A program made the position numbers and the translations under genes. This document shows positions 54,521-64,000 of a stretch of DNA of 64,000 bases, in pieces; the stretch's first letter is position 1, and the number at the start of each line of letters is the position of its first letter. The notes under the pieces are model-generated. The model saw nothing but the letters and a program-made list of their open reading frames with translations. It was not told the origin of the DNA and did not search any database. Source of the stretch: Sarocladium kiliense (taxonomy: Eukaryota; Ascomycota; Sordariomycetes; Hypocreales; Sarocladiaceae); NCBI GenBank assembly GCA_030734395.1, contig JAUZTG010000017.1, positions 1,054,001-1,118,000 on the forward strand, written 5' to 3'.

Positions 54521-55342
54521 TGTGAGTCGAAGAGATGTATCGACTTAGCATTCGTGCTGGTGGGGAATAAGCTGACAGTGCAGGGAGGCCAATTGCGGCC
54601 GGCAGGCCCTGTCCTTCGCCCGTCGAGGGGAGAGCGTCGTTGGATTGTTGTGGTTTGCTGAAGCTTGAATCCAGGAACACCGTAGACGACGAGGCTGCGA
54701 CAACGGCGCACAGCGCGGGGACCCCGTCGCCGATAAGAGACCAATTGTGGGACTGCTGGCACAGTAATCGCACGTGTACGATTGGCTGAAATTGGGCCAT
54801 CTTGAGGCCCTGTGGTCACTTCTCAAGATTGCTAGACGAGAAATTTAGGGGGGATGGCCAGCGGCCCACGAGACTCTACAGCGAAGCTCCCCAGTGAGCT
54901 CAACCCGCCCAACGTCACCGGCACCTACGTCGCCGTGGCTTGGCGACCACAGTGGTGCAGCTTGATCCAACATGCAGCACCATCGACATCATCGCCCTCC
55001 CCAATCCTTCGGCAACCCAATCACCCACCCATCACCCCGCGACTCGACCCCTTTCGACTTGCGATAAGGTCTTCCAGCCTACACAGTATTTGCGGCAACT
55101 CCTGGTCGCCAATTACTCGACAAAGCTGCGCGATGCGATCCTCATAACGGCACGAGAAATCCCTGCGCGAGTGGAGACTCCCTTTGAGCAAGAGAGTCTT
55201 GACCGTCGCGACACCTCAATCAACCGACTGTGAAGGGCCGAGTACCTAATAGGCAGGACGTGTCTATCACGGCCTCCAAGCCAAGGAGGCTGGTTTCCAC
55301 CTGATTTCGTCCATCCTTGTCGACACGAGGCATGTTGCGGAT
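54521..55342. other. shared divergent promoter, cyclin C / ATP-Mg carrier
   Basis: Small frames on both strands but no recognisable protein. Pro/Ser-rich frames here are typical of promoter DNA. Confidence 0.4.
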
Positions 55343-57796
55343 ATGAGCGTCTCAAAGCTGGTAAAAGAGGTCGAGACTGGCCTCGGCGAGACGCAGAACC
55401 AGCGCGATGTGAGGGTCGAGGAGCTATGGAAGAAGCTTGACCCGAACCGCTTCGGAGAACTGGACTTGAAGGGGTTGCAGCAGGGTTTCAAGAAGATTGA
55501 CCACCGTGAGGAGCTTGACCCTTTGCTGCTCGTACCTGTGAGCTATACTGATACGGACTTGCAGCTTTGAAGAATGCGGACGATATGCTCAAGAAGATTC
55601 TGCACGAGGTCGATACCAGTGGCGATGGCAAGATACAATACGAAGGTACGGATAGTCCCGGTCCATTACTTTCAAGATGGAATGAAAGAACAGGCACTGA
55701 TTAGTCGTGCCGCAGAGTTCCGGACGTTCGTCGAACAGGCTGAAGAACAACTCCTCGTCCTTTTTAAGAGCATCGACAAGGATGGCAACGGAAAGCTCGA
55801 TATGAAGGAGCTACAAACAGCTTTCAAAAGCGCCAAACTGACCGTGTCCAACGGCCGCTTGTCCGAGTTCTTCAACGATATGGATATGAACAACGACGGA
55901 TATGTCAGCTTCGACGAGTGGAGGCAAGTCACCGCTTTTTCTTTCTCTCTATTCCTCTGGTATGTCCTGAAGACATAATTGGGTGACGCCACTTACTTTG
56001 GCTGCACTTGTTAGCTTTGAGCGGTCACCGCCCATGACCTCGTGACTAGCGAACCCTGTGTCAGTTGAGGTGGTACACCTGCACCCCATCACGACGACAT
56101 ATCTTCGTGACACACTATCAGTTGCCGAAGCTGAATTGCAATTAGAGCCCCCATGCAAATGAATTCTCACTGACTGTGGTCCCAGAGACTTTCTTCTCTT
56201 CATCCCCGCTCGCGGATATGAGTCAAAGTTGCGAGCAGTCCTCACATACTATGATTCAGTCACTCACGTCACACCCGAGGGCGACTCTCTCGTCAGTGAT
56301 GAGATATTAGAAGGCTTAGGTACGAACGCCTTTCCTCGTTCCCTTCTACAATCCCTCTTTGGCTCCCTCCTCCGCGTGGCCTACCCAGCCGGTTATCCAA
56401 CCCCATCATCACCGCCCTCGATACCCGCCGCCGAGAACGCGGCAAACTCGCAAATGGATGCCGCGCAGTCGATCGATGCTTTACCGGACGGACGAGCTGT
56501 GGTGGTAGGCGGGGTGGGCAGGGAAGGGCCAGAGAGGAAACGTAGACGCACAGGGGAAGCCGCCAGCCGCCAAACTGCAGCATCGAGCGAAGCGAAGCCC
56601 CAGCAACAGCCTGAAGACATCAACGACGCGGAAAACCATTCCTCCTCCACAGCTGACGGTGCAACGGATGACCGGAGAATAAAGAGGAAATTGTACACAC
56701 TGACCGAGTTCGTCCCCGATCCAGGTTATTTCGTTGCCGGCGCGATCGCAGGAGGCGTGTCACGGACGGCTACTGCGCCGTTAGACCGCCTGAAGGTGTA
56801 CTTATTGGTCAACACCAAGAGCGAGGCTGAGACGGCGGTGACAGCCCTGAAAAGCGGACGGCCGATGAATGCTGTGAAGAACGCAGCCAGGCCACTTGGA
56901 GACGCTGTCAGGGATCTGTATCGAGCAGGAGGGCTACGAGGGTTCTTTGCGGGTAAGAAATTTCCCCATCACTCCCCCGGGATGATGCATAAGTACTGAA
57001 TACTGACGCGGACCATCAGGCAACGGTCTGAATGTAATCAAGATCATGCCTGAGTCGGCTATCAAATTCGGGTCGTATGAGGCCGCGAAGAGAGGTCTCG
57101 CTAACCTTGAAGGACATGGAGACACCAAGATGCTCACAGGGTGGTCCAAATTCACAGCCGGAGGCTTGGCTGGCATGATTGCACAGTGAGTGACGAGGAT
57201 CTGCAACTCATATAAGACTTTTGGCCTTTGCTGATCACAATAGATTCTGTGTGTACCCTGTGGACACGCTCAAGTTCCGCCTTCAGTGCGAGACCGTTGA
57301 GGGCGGTCTGACCGGCAGTGCCCTTGTTCGCCAGACGGCGCGGAAGATGTACGCTGATGGTGGCATGCGAGCAGCCTATCGTGGCGTTACAATGGGCTTG
57401 ATCGGCATGTTCCCTTATAGTGCCATCGATATGGGGATGTTCGAGTTCCTCAAGAAGTCCTACCGGACATACTATTCGAAATACACGGGCTGCCATGAAG
57501 ACGACGCGAACCCAGGCAACATCGCAACAGGCATCATCGGAGCATCATCGGGAGCATTTGGCGCGTCAGTGGTGTATCCGCTGAATGTAGTCCGTACTCG
57601 GTTGCAAACGCAGGGAACAGTGATGCATCCGCCAACGTATACCGGTATCTGGGATGCGACGAACAAAACAATAAAGAGAGAAGGATGGAGAGGCTTGTAT
57701 AAAGGTCTGACACCGAACCTACTGAAGGTGGCGCCGGCGCTGAGTATCACGTGGGTGGTGTACGAGAACAGTAAGAAGCTTTTGAGCCTGCATTGA
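55343..57796 (+). CDS. calcium-binding mitochondrial carrier, ATP-Mg/Pi type (SCaMC/SAL1-like)
   Basis: Six exons (55343-55505, 55565-55645, 55716-55923, 56186-56952, 57020-57185, 57244-57796) give 645 residues. The N-terminal half has EF-hands: DPNRFGELDLKGL (degenerate), DTSGDGKIQYEE, DKDGNGKLDMKE and DMNNDGYVSFDE. A disordered acidic/basic linker (about 190-300) precedes a three-repeat carrier with PLDRLKVY, PVDTLKFR and PLNVVRTR. This architecture is that of SCaMC/SAL1, which moves ATP-Mg in exchange for phosphate across the inner membrane under Ca2+ control. Intron 3 (55924-56185, 262 bases) begins with GCAAGT instead of GT, a GC-AG intron. The other introns are GT-AG. Confidence 0.92.
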
Positions 57797-59181
57797 GGGT
57801 TGGCTAGATGAGATGGATCAGGATAGACGAGATACTGGGGAATGGCGCCACTCAAAGGGTGAATACCGAAAGCATGCTGCTTGATTGGATTCTGTAGCTC
57901 CATCTCGTGAACCTCAACCTTGTGGCCCGAAACCAAGTGTGTGACTGCTACTGAACTGGTGGTGAGCAAGCTGGCTGCATTCATGGCGATGCAGCCTTGC
58001 CAATCCCACTACAATCAATCGATTGGCACGCGACATGCAGTCACAGCTAAATTCTTGAGCCACTGTGGCCAAAGCTGACTTCACCAATCGCGACTCGGGG
58101 TTTGATTTTGACAATAAGACAGGAACCAGGATCAAGAGGGAGTAGAGTCGCCGCGCTAGAGCGAAACAAGGAGGAGAAGCTGACGAGGACGGGACGCCAT
58201 CGGGATCTGTACCCGCCCATACGGCCGAAGATCGAGGTATCTCTGGTAGCTATTGCTACTCTTCTCCGTGGAGGCTCGAATCACGCAGCCACTCGATTGG
58301 CGGCTCGGCCAAGGCGCACGTCCGGTTCTAGGAAAGATGAACGGCGGGAGCCAAGGATTGCATCGTTAATTCTTACGGAGTGACAGGAGGAAGAGCGAGC
58401 CCCGGCCCTCGTAGGCGGTGGGGTTGCGGCACAGATCCGAGGGCGCGCCGAGTCCTTGCCCATCACTGGGTAGCCCATCCTAGACCCCGGCCTCCCATGT
58501 ACAGGTCCCACGAGGGGCGTCTATCTCTGTTGGTTCTAGCCTGTTGTGTTAGTCTAGTAGGAGCACTTTTGTAAGTCGGCGGATGGTGAGAGGGTCGATG
58601 AAGGTGACGAGCTCGGAGAGCGAGAGGGGATGTGGTGCATTGTGTGTCTTGCTTTGCCACTGACTAGTAGTCTTCTTGATAGAGAGGCTGCTTGAGCTCT
58701 TGTGAAGACAATTCAGTCAGAGCCTCTTCGCTGAATCAATCGAGTCTCTCGTGCCGGGCGTTACTCATATAGCATCCCCCATCTTGGACGCAACCCTTCC
58801 CAGCCCTTCTCAGGCTCGTTGCACCACCACCACCCCCGGCCGGATTGCTGCACCTCAGGCTGTTTGTCGCTTGTGCCGCTCCAATCCCTCTGTTCTTTAA
58901 GTTCCTCAGTTTCAGTCGACTTGCTCTGTCCCTCGTTCCAGGGTCCATTGTCGCTATTGCGCGTACGCGTCTACCCCATCTCGCTTCACTCTATCACCCC
59001 ACCGTCCTCACCTGTGGGCTGGCTTATCCTCGCTGCTTTCCAATACTCTGTGGCTTTCTAGCCTTGTCTCATTCGTCTCGTCCTTTTAAACCTCTTCCAT
59101 TACGAGGCCTCATTACGACGACGAGACATCCGACGCCACCATTTCACCCCTGCCCTCGGGTCTTGAACCCGCGCTTTGATC
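57797..59181. other. intergenic, leader side of the DUF4097 gene
   Basis: No gene seen. The last 350 bases are strongly pyrimidine-rich on the plus strand with no ATG in good context until 59182, which suggests a long CT-rich 5-prime leader. Confidence 0.4.
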
Positions 59182-61814
59182 ATGCCTGTCCCTTATTCTG
59201 ATAACCTCTACTCCGCTCTGGACGACGAGGACGACGACGATTACGCCCAGTCATCTGTTCAAGGTGCAACGTCAGCAGCGAACCCTGAACCGGGATCCAA
59301 TGTTAATGAGACTGGTGAGACGGATCCGCATGACGAGGATGAAGCTCTCTCGCCAGCCGATGGGTACTTCCACGCGTCCGATGCCGTCGCCTACGACCCT
59401 ACTGGACGCCGACAATCGTCGAATGTGCCGGTAGTGCCTAATGTGTTGGTCGAGGATCCCACTCTTCGCGACGATGATCGCGACACTAAGACCAGGGAGG
59501 CAGAGCATGAGAGGAGGTTAAGTAACATGGCAGCCCTCCAGCAACAGCCCTCCCCTGCACTTTCTCAACAATCCCCTCCAGCATCATCCTCTCGGCCCCG
59601 ACACGCCCATCGTCGCAGCATCGAAGAGGAAGACGACCTTGAGGATATTTACGACAATCGTGAGGAGTCTCCCCGGAGCCCGGTGGTGGTTGGCAGTCCT
59701 CAGCAACAACAAACTGGATCTCGTCCCAACGAGACAAGCCCACTGTTTCTGCAGCAGCACTTCGACGCTCCTCCAGCTTACACACCTTCACCCACAACCC
59801 ATTCTCAGCCTTCCCAACAGGATCAGACACCTTCGTCTCCTCTCAGCACGTCAAGCACTGGTGCTGGGTACCAGACACTTGGCTCACCTCCTAACTCAGC
59901 CGGTGCCAGCATTCCCAGCATGGGTCACCCTACAGAACATCAGCGGCTACTGCCGCATAACCGAGAGCCGGAGTCTATGGGTGGCGAGACTGGTGATCAG
60001 CCCCCCCGGACGTTCTGGCAGCGTTTCAAGAGAGCGTTCACAGTAACGGATGGCAGGCGAAAGCTCACGAAGGTGCTCAAGTGGCTCATGATAACCGTTA
60101 TCGTCCTCGGAATCCTCTCGAGTCTCACCATCTCTGGGAAGCATCACCCTTCGGAGGTCAAGGTTAGATGTCTTGGACTTGTGTGAAGTAGTAGGACTGA
60201 GGTTGCTGACAAGAACCCCAGGATCCAGACAATCCGCTACCACCTCCCAAGGATGGAACAAATCCAGACCCGAATCCAGACCCCCAACCAGATCCAGAAA
60301 ATCCCCCAAACCCGGATGACCCTCACAAGCCCTCTCGACCCCCTGTCAAAGGTCCTGGCGACGGACACAGCGAGCTCACCTGGAAGCCTCGCAAGTACTG
60401 TCACACACCTGACCGTGAGTTCCGCATGCAGGCCAGCTATGGAACCGAATTCGGAAGCAGTCGGAGTATCTCTGTTGTTCAGAAAATGATTAGACGCGAG
60501 GATGAACCTAGCTGGAATCATCGACCCAATGTTGAGGGTGAGGTTATCCTCAAGCGTACTCCTGACTCGCAGTCTCACGGCTCAGTCAAGATTGAGGTCA
60601 TGATGAACGACAAGGACATCGAGACAGTCATTGGTTTCGACAGTGAAGAGCAAGAGCTGACAGTGACGACACCTAATAAGGTCGCTTGGAAATACTCATT
60701 GCAGCCGTGCGTACAGATGCGCGTCACGGTGACTGCTCCTGCAGGTTCAGTCTTGGAGAACCTCCTGGTGAATACTACGCAACTCAACATCGATATCGTC
60801 AAAGGTCTGGACCTTGGCGTTCAACATGAGGCCCTCCTTCACACCATTTCTGGCGACTTAAACGCACCTGTAGAGAAGGCTAGCCTCCCAGAAGGGTCGA
60901 AGCAGAATGATCCGTATCTCATCAGCAACCGCAGGACAATCGTTGAGACTGTCAGTGGCAATGTGGAGGGATGGTTTGCCCTGAACGACCTCTTGAAGGT
61001 CACTTCTGTCTCTGGAGATATCAAGCTTGATGTTGCGCCTAAGGCGGTTGATCCGGAAAACCCATTGAGAGCCGAGCTGAAGTTGGCGACAGCGTCGGGA
61101 GACATTACCGCGATTGAACCAATCGATAGCGGTCTGGCAGACGATTTCAGCGCCTCAGCGAAGAAGTTCCCAGGGCGTGACTACTATGTCGACATAGGCA
61201 CAGCATCAGGATCAATCACGGCAAACCTGGCCTGCTCGAGCTACGCAAACATCAGATCACAGTCTGGGGATTTGAAGCTGACGCTTTGGCCGGTGTTGGA
61301 TCCATCCGAGAAGTCTCAGCCGTCCTTGAGTACCAATTCTAAGAGCGGTGATACGACATTGTCATTACTGGAGCCATTCTGGACGGGGATCATCAAGCCT
61401 CAAGACCAGAGACTGGAGGGACCAGGCAACGATGGTGATCAGGAACCAGAAAAGCCCCAAGATGGAGATAATCCCTGGGTAATCATCCACCCTCACGATG
61501 TCATTTCCACCGATGACAACGACAAGACTAAACGAGGTTATAACGGCAAGCCCGCACTCGGCAATCTTGTTTCCCGTCATGGGACTATCAGCGGAGATGT
61601 TCGCCTGCGATACCCTGCGTCATGGGAGGGTAACCTCCTCGCTGAGACTATCTCCGGCTCACAGCACATCAGGGGAGAGGGTCTGCACGTGTACGACGTA
61701 GGCACCCCGTTGATGAAGACCTACACCGGGAGGAAGGGCAATGGGTCGTCGGATTTGAAGATTGTGACTGTGAGTGGCGACGAAAATATCTTGGTTGGGA
61801 GGGAGCCCTTGTGA
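59182..61814 (+). CDS. DUF4097-type single-pass membrane protein
   Basis: Two exons (59182-60162, 60222-61814) encode 857 residues. A long acidic and Ser/Gln/Pro-rich cytosolic region (1-295) includes DDEDDDDYAQ at the start and PSPALSQQSPP later. A single membrane helix (about 299-319, LKWLMITVIVLGILSSLTIS) follows. Exon 2 opens with a stalk of Asp-Pro-Asn-Pro repeats (DPNPDPQPDPENPPNPDD), then YCHTPDREF and an extended beta-rich domain with repeated [S/T]VSGDI/N-type units (TISGDLNAP, TVSGNVEGW, SVSGDIKLD, TASGDITAI, TASGSITAN, QSGDLKLT, TISGDVRLR, TVSGDENI). This is the DUF4097 right-handed-helix pattern. It is a type II membrane protein with an outer adhesin-like domain, of unknown function. 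Confidence 0.88.
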
Positions 61815-62575
61815 AGAGTGCGTGATGAGCAGACGTGATGATGGCGTTCAGGATTGTTTATGATGACTATACCACAAGGTCTGTCGCTTTCTAATGTGTT
61901 TTCCTTCTCGTACTTTCTCTGGTTCTATCTTGGGGAAAGAGAACAGATATGCATATCGATTCCTCGTTTCATGCGCTCGCGCCAGTACACATGTGAGAGC
62001 CAGCTATTTGCTTATGTAATGAATACAAGTTTTTCTCCTGATGGGAGTTCCTTGCTGAATGCTTCGATGTCTTAATCCGATGAGAGGGGGAATCACTCAA
62101 TTCTTTCTGATTTGTCATTATAGTTCATTATCCTTCGCTACCTGGTCCAGCCATGACTGTGAAGGGAACACATAACAGGGCATAATGACGAGAAACTAAA
62201 GGAAAAAAAAATCCTGAACAATATGAGCACCCCAAAGGCGCGAGTCTGTAATATGCAGCACGAGACAGAATAGACCGATTCAGAGTCGTTTATAGGCATG
62301 AGAATATGCTTCATGTAAGTTGATGTGTGATGCGACAAGCCCGATCTGATCAGCACAGAGGACAAGTGTGAAAGACGCGAATCCCAGGAGAAAAGAAACA
62401 GGCAACAGGGGTATCTGAATAGGTTGGGGCCGTTCCGTCCAAGCGTAAGGTCGCCAACATGATGTTATATAAAAAGTGTAAAGGCTGGGTAGATGATGCG
62501 TTTCGTTCAATGTCGTCAGGTCGTTGTGATAGGCGTCAAGCAATCCTCGATTGGACGGAGCTGGTGAAAGTCGTC
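61815..62575. other. intergenic between convergent genes
   Basis: A-rich near 62190-62210 (possible polyadenylation area). No gene supported. Confidence 0.4.
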
Positions 62576-64000
62576 TCAATCCATGGGCCACGGTAGGTCC
62601 CGGTCATCTACCGTCGTGCATGTCAAATAGCCGACAGCTTCAGCCCCTCTCCCACTTCCATTCATGTCAAGCTCCAAGCCGCTGCCCATGAGAGGTTTCA
62701 CAACGTCTCTGGCCATGGCCTTGATTTCATCCAGACGTTTCTCAAAGCGACGGAGGTTGTCACGGCTATACATCTCTGGAGTGAGCTTGAGGAAGCGTTT
62801 GCATTCGTCGTGGCCGAGGTATGCAGCTGGACTGGACGAGCCTAGCGTTCGGTACGCTCGTCCAATAGAAGGCGCAGGAGGGGGTTGAGGAGGAGAGCGA
62901 GGACCATCCCGCGAGGACATGCGGTTGCTGCGATCTGAGGAAGCGGGCGGCACTGGTGGAGGAAGAGAGGTGGTGTGATCGGCGAGCCACTGGCGAAAGA
63001 GACAGACAGCAAGCCAATCCAGAAAATTCACCGAGGGAGTGATCCTATCACCTCGACTGTTGACAAGGCCTAGGCGGAATAGCCGAGCGTCCACCCGGCT
63101 CACAGCCTCTTCGAGTTCGTCGACCTTATCCTCGATGATGTCCATCACCAGGGGCGGCAGAGCAGCACGAAGGCTACGCTCACCGATAGGCCATTGACCT
63201 ACGACATGAATGAGAGCTTCTTGAAAGATTATCCTGCTCCGGGCGAGGTACCCCAGTCGCAGATATGAGATAGGGTATTTTGCGATCTGCTTCCAAAGAC
63301 GTGACTGAAATTGCAGGAGGTGGTGGTCTACCCGGGGCCCGACCACAGCGAGAGCATCGTACTGGTCACCTAGAGTGAGCAACGACTTGCACTGGACGTA
63401 CGCGTCTGCGACATTGACGCCATCAAGAAGAGGGGGATAGTTGTAGAAGATCCGAAAGAGGTTATCGTAGTCACGAATCAGATCTTGCTCAGCTAGCGAA
63501 AGCTGGTCGTGAGGGCCAGTGAGGGAGAGGTTCGCGATAGAGCGGAGGAAGTTATGGTTGGAAGAGGCAGACGCGGAAGAGGCCGAGTGAGAATGAGATG
63601 GTTTTGGTCGTGAGGCCTGGGAGCTGGATTTGGAAGCACCAGACCCATTGACGGGCCCGAAGATCGAAGGCTTTGTATCGGAATAGGATCGCGATGAGTC
63701 CTTCTGAACAAGCATCGGAATATCTCCGTCGCCAGATCCTGGATCCAACTCGTATCTCCATCTCCTGCGACCCCCAGGGACGACTGTCCCGCTGGAAGAA
63801 CCAGGCCCATCGCCTTCGAGTTCGGCGCTGCTCCCGCTCGCTCGATCTTCCCCAATCCTCGCAAGCTCGTTCCCACCTGCCAGGGCCGGTGGTTTCTGCG
63901 CTCTCGACCATTCCACCGAAGTGCTCGCTTCGAAGAAGCCGCTGCACCGTGTTAACGTATGCCGATGTAGCAGGTAACGCTGTTCCGCCGGGCCTGCGCG
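62576..64000 (-). CDS. BTB-domain protein, N-terminus cut by the window edge
   Basis: An open frame runs from the right edge to the stop at 62576 (474 residues visible). At the edge it reads EQRYLLHRHTLTRCSGFFEASTS then VEWSR. HR-x-L-x-x-CSGFFxA is the end of a fungal BTB/POZ-like fold, so the real start lies beyond the window. The first codon able to start inside the window (GTG at 63916) is not the true start. After a Ser/Pro-rich linker (NGSGASKSSSQASRPKPSHS region), a helical domain includes YDNLFRIFYNYPPLLDGVNVADAYVQ and QFQSRLWKQIAKYPISYLRLG. This domain recurs in fungal BTB proteins of unknown role. The C-terminus is complete (DLPWPMD). Probably a protein-interaction or regulatory factor. 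Confidence 0.8.
   Translation of the reverse strand, partial: RAGPAEQRYLLHRHTLTRCSGFFEASTSVEWSRAQKPPALAGGNELARIGEDRASGSSAELEGDGPGSSSGTVVPGGRRRWRYELDPGSGDGDIPMLVQKDSSRSYSDTKPSIFGPVNGSGASKSSSQASRPKPSHSHSASSASASSNHNFLRSIANLSLTGPHDQLSLAEQDLIRDYDNLFRIFYNYPPLLDGVNVADAYVQCKSLLTLGDQYDALAVVGPRVDHHLLQFQSRLWKQIAKYPISYLRLGYLARSRIIFQEALIHVVGQWPIGERSLRAALPPLVMDIIEDKVDELEEAVSRVDARLFRLGLVNSRGDRITPSVNFLDWLAVCLFRQWLADHTTSLPPPVPPASSDRSNRMSSRDGPRSPPQPPPAPSIGRAYRTLGSSSPAAYLGHDECKRFLKLTPEMYSRDNLRRFEKRLDEIKAMARDVVKPLMGSGLELDMNGSGRGAEAVGYLTCTTVDDRDLPWPMD

Noticed and set aside
54432..54800. 122-codon minus-strand frame overlapping the cyclin C start
   Set aside because: Overlaps the well-supported cyclin C first exon in another frame and has no domain.

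Overview
The window is nuclear DNA of a filamentous ascomycete (Pezizomycotina). The genes carry short spliceosomal introns, mostly 45-95 bases, with GTAAGT-like donors and CTAAC-like branch sites. Conserved fungal proteins mark the lineage: a WDR48/Bun107-type WD40 protein, the SSN8 cyclin, a PET8-type carrier, an HsbA cell-wall protein and a DUF4097 membrane protein. I cannot place it to order from sequence alone. I rebuilt exon structures by reading splice sites in frame. Every multi-exon model listed as a sound CDS sums to a whole number of codons.

Left part (about 0.2-17.5 kb) is accessory and metabolic. On the minus strand are an arylformamidase (BNA7-like), a cupin, a Baeyer-Villiger monooxygenase, an HsbA-like secreted protein, a small GRF zinc-finger protein with no long ATG-initiated frame, a cytochrome P450, an uncertain hypothetical gene with an in-frame TAG, and a 2-oxoglutarate/Fe(II) dioxygenase. 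A nine-exon MFS anion transporter diverges from the dioxygenase. This resembles the tailoring and transport part of a secondary-metabolite or aromatic-catabolism cluster, but no polyketide synthase, peptide synthetase or terpene cyclase is visible.

Middle (17.6-31.3 kb) holds a compact bifunctional PFK-2/FBPase-2, a pepsin-like aspartic protease, a family-1 glycosyltransferase broken by an in-frame TGA, a PaxU/TMEM53-like DUF829 protein and a three-KH RNA-binding protein.

Right part (33.6-64 kb) is mostly housekeeping: a Cys-rich microprotein, the WDR48-like protein, two mitochondrial carriers (SAM carrier; Ca2+-regulated ATP-Mg/Pi carrier with a GC-AG intron), a small mitochondrial protein, a conserved hypothetical with a possible downstream tail-anchor exon, a Gly-rich small protein, a DUF1399/GRDP-like protein, an alpha/beta hydrolase, the SSN8 cyclin C, the DUF4097 membrane protein and a BTB-domain gene cut by the right edge.

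No rRNA, tRNA, CRISPR, transposon or rearranged viral sequence was recognised. Several gene-free stretches, the longest 4.2 kb at 43.3-47.5 kb, contain only short unconvincing frames.
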